Source: Nageia nagi (taxonomy: Eukaryota; Pinophyta). From it: DNA of 64,000 nt. Below, piece by piece: positions 22,106 through 33,960 of the stretch (position 1 is the first letter of the stretch; each line of letters begins with the position of its first letter). The stretch covers positions 27,776,001 to 27,840,000 of the forward strand of contig JBITNC010000002.1 in the NCBI GenBank assembly GCA_050084985.1, in the 5' to 3' direction. A model generated the notes under the pieces. It was given only the letters and a program-made list of their open reading frames with translations, searched no databases and had not been told where the DNA came from. The position numbers were made by a program, and so were the translations under genes.

Positions 22106-22537
22106 TAATCAAATAAAAGTTAAAGTAAATAATAAAATAAATGTTGAACTACACATTTTTAGATATATCATTAGAAAATAAAATAACATCAGCATAAGAA
22201 ATATTAAAATTTAAATCGAAAATGTCATATTCAATCAAATAAAAAATATTATATACAATAATTACAAATGAAATTAAATAATAATATACTAACTAGAAGT
22301 ATTCAATAAAAATAAGTTCATATCTATTTCAAAGTATGATATTGAACTATCATTTTTTAAAAGATCATATTTATAATTAATAAGACATGTTATTATGGTA
22401 AATTTATTTTTAATATTATTTAATTCATTAAATGTTTGTTATAAATTTTTATATTAGATAAGACATCTTATTTATCAATTAAATGATTAGTTAAAAAATA
22501 TAGTATGATAATATGCAACATTGGTATAATGACATCA
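22106..22537. repeat. 1275-bp tandem duplication, second unit, right part
   Basis: It continues the unit broken at 13141. AATCAAATAAAAGTTAAAG here matches 11879 onward in the first unit. It ends at ATGACATCACA. Confidence 0.85.
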
Positions 22538-22790
22538 CACATGGCCATGTAAAATTAAAAAAAAAATTAAAAATTAAAAACTAAATATTAAATCCAAAGG
22601 TTAAAAACTATTTCATGGTTGGCTGCTCTCTAGCAAATTCTTAACTGTAGATTTATCAATTAAATGATTAGTTAAAAAATATAGTATGATAATATGCAAC
22701 ATTAGTATAATGAAATCACACATGGCCATGTAAAATCCAAAATTAAATCCAAAGGCTAAAAACTATTTCATGGTCAACCTGCTCTCTAGC
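22470..22790. repeat. 180-bp local tandem duplication
   Basis: TTTATCAATTAAATGATTAG and the following sequence to CTCTCTAGCAAATTCT occur twice, at about 22470 and 22650, with small differences. The unit overlaps the end of the 1275-bp repeat. Non-coding. Confidence 0.75.
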
Positions 22791-23538
22791 AAATTCTCAG
22801 CCATTGATTTGAATATGAGCTTCCAAAGCTCAGAGGAGGATGCCTACAAGGTAATTATTATAGATAATATTAAACATATTTAAAATAATGGATATTTGCA
22901 AGGCCCTTTTTACATACACTTCTAAATATGTGGTTAGTACTCATTTTACAAATCAAAACTCATAATTTATATATGGTTGTTTTCTTTTTCTTATGCATTA
23001 TGTTCTTTTCTTGTACATTTATTTTTTTTGCAATATTTATTTGCATGGAATCTCATGGTGTTCAATTCTTTGCCAACTCTTGCATAATTCTATATGGTAT
23101 TAGAGCTATTGGATATTCTATTAAAGATCAACAATGAGAATCAGGGCTTCATATGTGATCTATGAGAAATTTCATAATTTTTTAGAGTTTGGATGTCATA
23201 TATAAATTTTATTTTTTGGGTGTGGAGAAGAGGATGCTTTAGGCTTGTGGTCCATATTTCAACTCTTTTTATAAGAAAAATTATAAATATTACCAAAAGA
23301 AGATCCTTTAGAAATTTTAATTTTTGAAATATTCAAGAGGAATTCTCAAAAAGCATTTCCATTTCTAAAATCCTTACAAAAAATTGACTAGGAATACTAC
23401 TTTTTACTTTTCCTAATTCCTTGATTTTGATCTTAAAATTCTTTCTTGAATATTATAGACATTTTTAAAATTTTGAATTTAATTTAAAAAAAACAAAAAC
23501 AAAAATTTAACCATTAGGATTTGGTGACACCAACATGA
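22791..23538. other. AT-rich DNA, no feature
   Basis: Only short chance frames. No domain or repeat was recognised. Confidence 0.5.
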
Positions 23539-23762
23539 TATTAGTGTAATATCAATTAATTGTAGGATGAAACATCTCATCAATTAAGATATTTTACCTA
23601 AATAGGTTGTCATGTTTAAGAGGAATAGCCAATCAAGTGTATAAATAGGCTATTAGTGTGATATCAATTAATTGTAGAATGAAATATCTCATCAATTAGG
23701 ATATTTTAGCAAAATAGGCTATCAATTTTAAGAGAGTAGTCAATCAAGTGTATAAATTATAT
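23539..23762. repeat. 112-bp local tandem duplication
   Basis: A unit starting TATTAGTGTAATATCAATTA and ending CAATCAAGTGTATAAAT occurs twice in a row with about ten differences. Non-coding. Confidence 0.75.
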
Positions 23763-24527
23763 GGATAGGTAATATGGTAGTGTTGATGTGGTCTAAAGAT
23801 CTTACATGGAGTGTATGGATCTAGAGTTGAGTGTACGAATATGTACATATAAGTGACATCAATAGTTTGAAGATATGATGGTAGTGACATGGATAGATGT
23901 CATAATCTATATGAACTTGGATTAACAGTAGTGTTATGGAAGAGTATATGAATAGATAATATTAGTAGTAGATATGGGTGACATCATTCATATAAAAGGA
24001 ATATGGATATTGATTGTATAATTGTGGTATAGAATTTAAGGTAATTATTATTAAGAGATTTTATCCTTTTACATGCAAAAAAATTAAAGTTCATAACTTT
24101 TAATTGAAAAGGACTTTCAATGTAATATTTTTTGTGTGTATTTTTTATATTTATGCATGTTGGTATAATGTATTTTGTCATAGCCCAAATTCACACTAGA
24201 TTTCCCTTGGTATGTTTCGATTTGGTTTATTGTAAGATGAGACAATAACTATATATTATTTGAATAAAGTACTTGTTACACTTTTATTTATGAAATCCAA
24301 GATATGGATAATGATTACTTATCCTACCTATATGTACATGTTTTTGTTGTGAGTGATTTTATGCTGTGCAAGTGACAAGTAAGAGAAGATAGGATGCTCT
24401 TGAATGGTTTAAAAATAAATTATTACCAATAATTCTCATGATCTATATCAGATTGAGACACTAGGATATCTAGGTAAATGGTTGCATACATAATAGCATG
24501 GGGCAAGATAAGCTCCCTAGGATTGTT

Positions 24528-24529
<2 letters not shown>

Positions 24530-24588
<59 letters not shown>
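24530..24588. repeat. (TA)n microsatellite
   Basis: About 59 bases of uninterrupted AT dinucleotides in the first LTR. The second LTR has only ATGTGTATATGA at the same place (about 29768-29781), so it expanded after insertion or shrank in the other copy. Confidence 0.95.
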
Positions 24589-24591
<3 letters not shown>

Positions 24592-25240
24592 TGCTTAGTT
24601 GTATTCTTTAATTGGAGTTGCAAATATATACTTTAAAGGATTGTCAAAGATGTTAGTATAATTATCTTGAGACTCCTAATAATTAATATTAATGAGTAAA
24701 GATAATTAAGGGAACTAACTAGGTAGAAAAAATGTAGAGCTTAATTATTTAAATGTATAATTAAGTATTTTATAAATATGTATGTATTACTTTTTAATTA
24801 TTAATTAAGGTTAACAATTAAGAATAGTAATTTTTAAATTTTAAATATTATTATTTAGCTTAAAATATAATAAATTAAGCTAAATGATTTGTGATTGGTT
24901 GATTGATAAAGGCTAGAGTTAACTAAAGTTTTAAGATATTATTTTTAATTAAATAATATTTATAATACCTAATTTGCATGAGGTATCATAATTTTAGCTT
25001 GTTGTGTCCTAGTTGCAAGTTAGGTGTGCCAGTTCTAAGTTGAGGTGTGCTAGTTCTAGTTGAGGTGTGTCAATGCAGCTTAGTTCACTAAAGTGTTGAT
25101 TGATGACTAAGTGAGAAGATATTTCCCACTTAAGAATAAACTCCCACTCCCTTGAATTTAAGTGTTGTTGTCACTCCAAGTTATTTTTGCTATGCAAATT
25201 AAATAATTAATTATTTTATTAGCCTAGCTTTAATTGAAAA

Positions 25241-25252
25241 ACTATAAATAGA
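25241..25252 (+). promoter_or_regulatory. TATA box of the 4.3-kb LTR
   Basis: CTATAAATAGA, conserved at about 30436-30447 in the second LTR. The following bases (ACCCTAAGG or GCCTTAAGG) are also conserved. Confidence 0.6.
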
Positions 25253-26459
25253 ACCCTAAGGTTAAGCTTTTGGGAATATCCTTATTTTTAATATTTTTGG
25301 AGTAGCAAAATTTTGTAATTTTGGAGCCAAGTCCTTATGCAATTATGAGATTTAGTTGAGGTTTGCCTCTTATATTTATTTGCTTCTTTGTATTTTATGA
25401 AAGCTTTATTATTTTATCAATAGGTGTTTTATAAAATAATAGTCTTTGATTTTATTTACTTGCAAGTGATTTTTATCTTTTAGTATTACTAAATTATGAT
25501 TGGTTGAGGATTTAGTTTAATTCCATGCTAGAATGTTTCCTTTAAAAGTCTAGTGGTTTTGAAATCCGTGTACATATTTGGTGTATAGTTTTATAATTTT
25601 AAAATAGGCTTTTAAAGTTTAAAACCCCCATTAATACATTTGGTTTGGGTACATAAATATTTAGAGATAATATTTATGCTATTAATATATTAGAAGCTTC
25701 TCATATACATTCTTTTTTGTAAATTCTTCGTTGGTTTTAAATCTACCTTGAAAACTGCAAGAAGAATATTCCTCTAGGTGCTTATAGGTCTAATAACATA
25801 TGCATGGGATTAAGGAAGAGTCTTTTACATTTAATATTGGAGTCTCAAAATTCATGAAAATATTATTTTATTCTTTCCAATTTAAAAATGTTTATAGGAG
25901 GAAGTGTTTTATATGAAAAGGGTTTGAAAAGCCTTTGTAGGCTATGCATAGGGTTCAAAGGCCATACTAGCCAACTTGTAGGAGTAAAAGGGTTTGGGGG
26001 ACCCATGTGGGTCTTAGGGCTCTCCCAAGCCAACATGAGGCCCCTAGCCCCTTCTCCTTAGCTATCACTCCTTAAATGGATCATTGGGGATACATGAGGC
26101 CATGGGATCCCATGTAATCTCCTAAGACCTCCCACATTCCTTTCTTGTGGTACATGGTGCCTTGGGAAGCATGGGATTTGACCCTCTTTTCATTAGATTT
26201 AAATGCTTCAAATTATGTGAATCCCTTTTGGGGCTTCGAAAATTATTATTTTTATATATTTTAAATTTTCAAATATAAAATAGAATTTTCTAAAGTAGAT
26301 TTTGGAATTTATGATGGATTTATTTATTGCAATTATTTTAAAATGTTTTAAAATTTGTATTTTAATGTGGGTTTTAAAGGACAATAATATTGGGTTTATT
26401 TATATTTAAATAAGTTTTATTTAAATAGAAATTAGATGAGATTAGTATTTAGTTCTTCA

Positions 26460-27370
26460 AGTTTTGAAATGGATATAATTATTTTAAAATATAAATAGAT
26501 GTTTTAAAATAGTGTAGTATTATTTTAAAATTAGAGCTTACTATTTTTAGGTGTTTTTGATTTTGGCTTTTAAAATAAAAATTGGTGATTGATTTTTATT
26601 TTGAGACTCAAGATTTTAAGAAGTATTTTGGGATTTTCAGATCTCTATTTTTGGGAATAAAATAGGGACTACTATTTTAGTTAAAAGAGGACTTATGATT
26701 TTTAGGCCTTGTCTAATTTTAGAAGCCTATGTTTTATTTGTCACTAATTTATCCTATGTTTTTCCCAAGGGGCCTTAGTGTAGGTTATTGGGTAAATGGT
26801 GGGTTGTTAATGATTTATTTGTTAACTCTTAAAATTTAAGAGTAAGGTGTTTGTTTATTTTTAGAATTAGATGGATATTCTAAAAATAAGCTATGAAGTT
26901 TTATTGATTGTTATTATTATTATTATTTCTAGGATATTACTTTAATTTGTAGTTTGATATTTTTAAAGTAATAATCATTTTATTATTTTAGGATATTACT
27001 ATTATATTTTAAAATAGATTTTGGTTAATTATTTTAAAATAGAGAATTATTTTAAAATATTGTTGTAATTATTTTAGGATATTATTATGATATTCTAAAA
27101 TAGCGTTTGTTTAATTATTTTAAAATAGGGTAGTATTTTAAAATAGAGTTATGATTATTAGATGTTATTTGATTGTTTTAAAATATGGTTGTGGATTATT
27201 TTAAGATATTGTTAAAATATTCTAAAATAAGAGACTATTGAATTATTTTAAAATATAGTTGTTGATTTATTTTAAAATATGATTTGATATTTTAAAATAA
27301 AAATTATTGATTATTTTAAGGTATAATTAAACTATCTTAGAATAAAATTGATTATTGTTCTAAAATGTGA
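26460..27370. repeat. degenerate TATTTTAAAATA palindrome field
   Basis: The 12-bp palindrome TATTTTAAAATA and close variants recur every 30-60 bases through this part of the LTR. The same field lies at 31640-32630 in the second LTR. It is clustered but not a regular tandem array. Confidence 0.7.
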
Positions 27371-28501
27371 ATTGGGATTTTAAATTAGAGTTCTTAGAGT
27401 TGTTGGAGTGTTTCCTTAAAATGGCAAAGCATGTAGTTACATATTAGAGGAAATCCAAGGCTGTATTTGGTCCAACCATTCTTGAGCTACCATCCAACCT
27501 AAGGAGCAAAGCCCTTTTTGTAGTGTGAGAAATGAGTTTGATAAATTCTTTCTATAGATTCTAAATGTATTGTACTTGCTATTTGATTTGAGAAGCAAAT
27601 AGCAAGGCTATTATTGTCCTTGTATATAGACTTTGAAAAGAATTATTACTTCATTTTTGGAATGATTGTATTGATAATTATTATTGTATGAAATTGATAT
27701 CTTTAGATTTTGTGAAAGATTATTCCTTGAAATAGTTAAGTGTTATTCTTTTATTAAAAAGTTATTTACTAAATGAGTTAACTTACTTAAATGTGATGAT
27801 GCTTTGTATTACTTGATACTTTATGGGTAATGATGTTGATTATTTTGAAAAGCTCACATTGTATGCAAATTATTATGATGCTTAGGACCTAACTCCCTTG
27901 CCAATAGGTGTGGATAGAGATAGTATAATATCTCTTATAAGGGAATGATTTACTCTTAAATCACGGGAGGTTATAGTTTATGGATATTTAAACCTAAGTA
28001 TATACTTAGCCAAAGCTCTAAGTAAAGCATGGTTATTCATTTAAGATATGTTGATTTATCTTCAAGCGAGTTAGGCTAAGATAAATCAAGAAATTCCTAA
28101 GGTTGAATGGACCTCAGAGTATTAAATTGCCTTGATATGATGATGGTAGGAAATATGGGTAGGTATATGGTATCATTGGAAAGTCACTATGTTTAAGAAA
28201 ATGATCAAAGGTAAGCCATGTGAAGTTATTTAATGGGTTAAGTTAAATAAAAATAAATGGTATATAGTCAGTGAAGTGTCTAGACCTCATGTATGAATTA
28301 GCTTGGGATAATACTAGTCATATTGTGAATAATAATTCATAGCATTCTCAAGCAACTTTGAAACACATTCAAAATTGATTGTATTTAATTACTTATTTTA
28401 TTTAATTTGAGGAAAACATTTTGTGCTCACCTCTTGAGTGTATGGGATGGGTGTTATAGTGATGATCATATGTAAATTTGCTAAAATAGGATTGTTATAG
28501 T

Positions 28502-28513
28502 TGGTATCAGAGC
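28502..28513 (+). other. primer-binding site (initiator Met tRNA)
   Basis: TGGTATCAGAGC is the standard plant retrotransposon site complementary to the 3' end of initiator-Met tRNA. Confidence 0.85.
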
Positions 28514-29400
28514 CTAGGTTATAAAGCTTTTTCTTGTAATGTAAAAAGAAAATAACTCTAAAAACTATCCTTGTTATCTTGTGCTTAGGAAATGGCAACC
28601 GAGAGACATCTTCTAGATGACTTGATTTAGTTCAATAAACTTGTAATGCACATAGAAAGTTTGACATACAAAGAGAAAATCCTAAATATATCTACATAAG
28701 ACTCAATCCTATTTTAGCTCTTTAATGAGAAAAAGTGAAAGAAATTCACCCGATAAGGAGAATTGATTTTGAAGAAACCAAGCTAAGTTAGGTAAGTTAA
28801 GTCCAATCATCTTTAGATTTGGTATTTTATCTAGCTTGTTTAAATTCAAGGATGCCTTCCATGTTTCGTAATTAAGAAATGTATTATTAACCTTTCACAT
28901 GTTTAGGATATGTTTATAGATGGGAGATAAATTAGCTATGAAATATGATTAGGTTCTAGAGCTTAGTGTAAGAGCTTTTTAACCAACTTTTTAACCATTT
29001 TTGGGTTTAATGGGTAAATCTTGAGAAGTTCTTACTAAGGAAGAAGTTAATGCCATGGATGTGCCTAAGAGAGGATCTAGAAAATAGGTATTTGAAATAT
29101 TTTGTGTTAAAATCTTAATGAATCCATTTGAGTATGTCAAAAAGATCAAACAATGTATGATTAACCAACACATAATTCATATTTCAATATGAAGAATAAG
29201 ATTCCTGAAGACTCGAGTTATGCGATATGATTTTTGGTACAGAAATGAATGTTGTTATTGATAGTTGTTCTTTTTCTAAAAAGTGAAAAGGACTAAGGAT
29301 CTTAGATAATATAAGGAAAATATTATCTCCCTTTTTGTTTGAGTGAAAAAATTTTAACTATATTTCTTGCTTAAATAAATACAAGGAACTATGTTAGTCT
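28514..29400 (+). other. short internal region of the LARD-like element
   Basis: About 0.9 kb with no intact frame. An ATG at about 28592 opens a 12-codon frame starting MATERHLLDDL, then a stop and further broken gag-like sequence. No protease, RT or integrase is visible. Confidence 0.6.
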
Positions 29401-29413
29401 AAGAGGAGGAGGA
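29401..29413 (+). other. polypurine tract
   Basis: AAGAGGAGGAGGA directly precedes the second LTR, which here starts TATCACAGCCC. The expected TG start has become TA. Confidence 0.75.
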
Positions 29414-32400
29414 TATCACAGCCCAAATCCACTCTAGATTTCCCTTGGTGTGTTTTGATTTGATTTATTGTAAGATGAAATAATGATTATATATTATTTG
29501 AATAAAATGCTTGTTACGCTTTTATTTATGAAATCTGAGATATGGATAATGATTACTTATCCTACCTATATGCACATGTTACTGCTACGAGTGGTTTTGT
29601 AATATTCAGGTGATAGGTAAGAGAAGGTGGTATGCACTTGAATGGTTTGGAAATGAATGATTACCAATGATTCTCATGATCATATATAAGATTGAGACAC
29701 TACAACAACTGGGTAAGTGGTTGCATACATAGCAACATGGGGCAAGATAAGGTCCCTAGGATTGTTAATATGTGTATATGATTACCTAGTTGTATTCTTT
29801 AATTAAAGTTGAAAATGTATACCTTAAATAATTGCCAAAGATGTTAGTATAATTATTTTGGGACCCCTAATAATTAATATTAATAGATAAAGATAATTAA
29901 GAGACTAACTAGGTAGAAAAAAGGTAGAGCTTAATTATTTAAATATATAATTAAGTATTTTGTGAATATGTATATATTACTTTTTAATTATTAATTAAGG
30001 TTAATTAATAATTAAGGATAGTAATCCCTAAATTTTAAATATTATTATTTAACTTAAAATAAATAAATTAAGCTAAATGAGTTATGATTGGTTGATTGAT
30101 AAAGGCTAAAGTTAACTAAGTCTTTAAGATATTATTTTTAATTAAATAATATTTATAATACCTAATTTGCATGAGGTATCATAATTTTAGCTTGTTGTGT
30201 CCTAGTTGCAAGTTAGGTGTGCCGGTTCTAAGTTGAGGTGTGCTAGTTCTAGTTGAGGTGTGCCAATGCAGCTTAGTTCACTAAAGTGTTGATTGATGAC
30301 TAAGTGAGAAGATATTTCCCACTTAAGAATAAACTCCCACTCCCTTGAGTTTAAGTGTTGTTGTCACTCTAAGTTATTTTTGCTATACAAATTAAATAAT
30401 TAATTATTTAATTAGCCTAGCCCTAGTTGAAAAGCTATAAATAGAGCCTTAAGGTTGAGCTTTTGGAATCATCTTTATTTTCAATATTTTTAGAGTAGCA
30501 AAATTTTGTAATTTTAGAGCCAAATCCTTAAACAATTATGGGATTTAGTTGAGGTTTGCCTCTTGTATTTATTTGCTTCTCTATATTTTATGAAAGCTTT
30601 ATTATCTTATTAATATGTGTTTGATAACATAATAGTCTTTAATTTTATTTACCTATAAGTGATTTTTACCTTCTAGTATTACTAAATTATGATTGCTTGA
30701 GGATTTAGTTTAATTCCATGCTAGAATGTTCCCTTTAAAAGTCTAATGGGTTTGAAATCCATGTACAAATTTGGTATGTAGTTTTATGATTTTAAAATAG
30801 AATTTTAAAGTTTAAAAACCCCATTAATACCTTTGGTTTGGGTACATAAATATTTAGAGATAATATTTATATTATTAATATATTAGAAGCTTCTCATATA
30901 CCTTCTTGTTTGTAAATTCTTCATTGGTTTTAAATCTACCTTGAAAACTGTGAGAAGAATATTACTCTAGATGCTTATGGGTCTAATAACCTATGCATGG
31001 GATTAAGGAAGAGGCTTTTACATTTAATATTGGAGTCTAAAAATTCATGCAAATATTATTTTATTCTTTCCAATTTAAAAATGTTTATGAGAGGAATTGT
31101 TTTATATGAAAAGGGTTTGAAAAGCCTTTGTAGGCTATGCATAGATTCAAAGGCCATATTGGCCAATATGTAGGAGCAAAAGGGTTTGGGGGACCCACAT
31201 GGTTCTTAGGACTCTCCCAAGCCAATGTGAGGCCTCTAGCCCCCTCTCCTTAGCCATCACTCATTAAATGAAGCCTTGGGGATACATGAGGCCATGGAAG
31301 CCCACATCATCTCCCAAGACCTCCTACATTTCTTCCTTGTGGTATGTGGTGCCTTGGGAAGCATGGGAGGATTTGACCCTCTTTTCATTGGATTAAAATG
31401 CTTCGAATTATGTGCATCTTTCAAAATTATTTTTTATATATTTTAAAATTTAGTTTGAAATTGTAAAATATATAGTAGAGTTTTCTAAAGTAGATTTTGG
31501 AATTTATGATGGATTTATTTATTGCATTTATTTTAAAATGTTTAAAATCTGTATCTTAATGTGGGTTTTAAAAGATAATAATATTGGGTTTATTTCTATT
31601 TAAATAGAAATTAGATGATATTATTATTTAGTTCTTCAAGTTTTGAAATGGATATAGTTATTTTAAAATATAAATAGATGTTTAAATAGTGTAGTATTAT
31701 TTTAAAATTGAAGTTTACTATTTTTAGGTGTTTTTTATTTTGAATTTTAAAATAAAAATGGGTGATTAATTTTTATTTAGAGGCTCAATTTTTTAAAAAG
31801 TATTTTGAGATTTTTAGATGTCTATTTTTGCGAATAAAATAGGGACTACTATTTTATTTAAAAGAGGACTTATGAGTTTTAGGCCTTTTCTAATTTTGGA
31901 AGCTTGTGTTTTATTTAAGTCTTTGTTTTATCCTATGTTTTTTCCAAGGAGCCTTAGTATAGGTTATTGGGTAAATTGTGGGTTAATGATTTATTTGTTA
32001 ACTCTTAAAATTTAAGAGTAGGATGTTTGTTTATTTTTAGAATTAGGTGGGTATTTTCAAAATAAGCTATGAAGTTTTATTGATTATTATTGTTATTATT
32101 ATTATTTCTAGGATATTACTTTAATTTGCAGTTTGATATTTTTAGAGTAATGATCATTTTGTTATTTTAAGATATTACTATTATATTTTAAAATAGAGTT
32201 TGGTTAATTATTTTAAAATAAGGAAGAATTCTAAAATGTTATTGTAATTATTTTAGGATATTACTATGATATTCTAAAATAGAGTTTGTTTAATTATTTT
32301 AAAGTAGGGAAGTATTTTAAAATAGAGTTGTGATTATTTGAGGTTATTTGATTATTTTAAAATAGGGTAGTATTTTAAAATGTAGTTGTGACTATTTTAA

Positions 32401-33707
32401 GATATTACTATTATATTATAAAATAGAGTTTATTTGATTATTTTAAAATATGGTTGTGGATTATTTTAGGATATTGTTAAAATATTCTAAAATAAGAGAC
32501 TATTACATTATTTTAAAATATAAATTAATGTTTTAAAATAAAAGTTATCGATTATTTTAAGGTATAATTAACATATCTTAGAATAAAGTTGATTATTATT
32601 CTAGAATATGAGTTGGTATTTTAAATTAGAGTTTTTAGAGTTGTTGGAATGCTTCCTTAAAATGGCAAAGCATGTAATTGCATTTTAGAGGAAATTCAAG
32701 ACTATATTTGATCCAACCATTCTTGAAGTACCATCCAACCTAAGGAGCAAAGCCCTATTCGTAGTGTGGGAAAGGAGTTTGAAAAATTCTTTTATGGATT
32801 CTAAATGTATTGTACTTGCTATTTGCTTTGAGAAATAAATGGCAAGGTTATTGTTGTCCTCCTATAGAGACTTTGAAAAGAATTATTACTTCACTTTTAG
32901 AATGATTGTATTGATAATGATTATTGTACGAAGTTCATATCTTTGGATTTTGTGAATGATTTTTCCTTGAAATAGTTAAGTGTTATTCTTTTATTAAAGA
33001 GTTGTTTAGTAAGTGAGTTAACTTACTTAAATGTGATGATGCTTTGTATTACTTGATACTTTATAGGTAATGATGTTTATTATTTTGAAAATCTCATATT
33101 GTATGCAAATTATTATGATGCTTAGGACCTAACTCCCTTGCCAATAGGTATTGATAGAGATAGTATAAGATCTCTTATAGGGGAATGATTTATTCTTAAA
33201 TCATGGGAGGTTATAGTGTGTGGATATTTAAACCTAAGTATATACTTAGCCAAAGCTCTAAGTAAATAAATATTATTCATTTAAGGGATTTTGATTTATC
33301 TCCATGCAAGTTAGGCTAAGATAAATCGAGAAATACCTAAGGTTGAATGGACCTTGGAGTATTAAATTGCCTTGATATGATGATGGTAGGAAATACAAGT
33401 AGGTATATGGTACCATTATGAAGTCACTATTGTCAAGAAAAAAATCAAAGGTAAGCCATGTGAATTTATTTAATGGGTTAAGTTAAATAATGAAAAATGG
33501 TATATAGTCAGTGAAGAGTCTAGACCTCATGTATGACTTAGCTTTGAACAATACTAGTCATATTGTGAACAATAATTCACAACATTCTCAAGCAACTTCA
33601 GAATAGTTTCAAAATTGATTGCATTCAATTAATTATTTTATTTACTTAGATGAAAAAAATTTGTGCTCACCTCTCGAGTGTATGGGATGGGTGTTATAGT
33701 GATGATC
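29414..33707 (+). repeat. 3' LTR, 4.3 kb, of the LARD-like element
   Basis: Collinear with 24176-28467 along its whole length and broken only by small indels. It lacks the long (TA)n. After 33707 the sequence changes to gag-like debris. Confidence 0.8.
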
Positions 33708-33960
33708 CAATTTTAGAAGGATGATAAACTAAAGAGTAGGAAGAATAATAGTTGTTATTATTATATAAATCCAAGTCATAAGGAATAAGCATACTAGAAG
33801 AAAATTAAAGATCTTTGAAAGGATATTAAGGCTTTGAAGTGTGGTTATTGTAAATAATCTATAGAAACCATGAACATTCTAAGAATACTAGAGTGATTAC
33901 AAAAATAACAATTCATGAGGATCTAGTAGTTTTTTGAATAAAAAAATGCGAAGCATAATG
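33708..33960 (+). pseudogene. possible decayed gag zinc-knuckle region
   Basis: One plus-strand frame reads SCYYYINPSHKE followed by KALKCGYCK, separated by stops. This resembles two decayed retroviral-type zinc knuckles, but the evidence is weak. It could be the gag of the element whose LTR ends at 33707. Confidence 0.25.

Larger units (their letters stand above)
24176..28467 (+). repeat. 5' LTR, 4.3 kb, of the LARD-like element
   Basis: It starts TGTCATAGCCC. Similarity to the second copy ends near 28467, whereas the primer-binding site is at 28502, so the true end may be up to 33 bases further right. A TATA box (CTATAAATAGA) lies near 25241. Most of the rest is AT-rich with many TATTTTAAAATA palindromes. 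Confidence 0.75.
24176..33707 (+). mobile_element. LARD-like element with 4.3-kb LTRs
   Basis: Two direct copies of a 4.3-kb non-coding sequence (24176-28467 and 29414-33707) flank about 0.95 kb. After the first copy there is an initiator-Met primer-binding site, TGGTATCAGAGC (28502-28513). Before the second copy there is a purine tract AAGAGGAGGAGGA (29401-29413). These two landmarks fix the plus orientation and identify the copies as LTRs. Identity in the blocks compared is roughly 95 percent, so the element is older than the gypsy at 13142. The internal part has no pol. No matching target duplication is seen, and gag-like debris follows the second LTR. It could therefore be either a non-autonomous element or the remains of two elements after recombination. 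Confidence 0.75.

Noticed and set aside
24423-24623. Frame with alternating Tyr and Ile
   Set aside because: It is the (TA)n microsatellite read as protein.
28502-28520. Possible tRNA gene fragment
   Set aside because: Only the 12 bases of a primer-binding site match a tRNA end. There is no cloverleaf.
29414-33707. A second, independent solo LTR
   Set aside because: A purine tract directly before it and a primer-binding site after the first copy fit a pair better, although recombination is not excluded.
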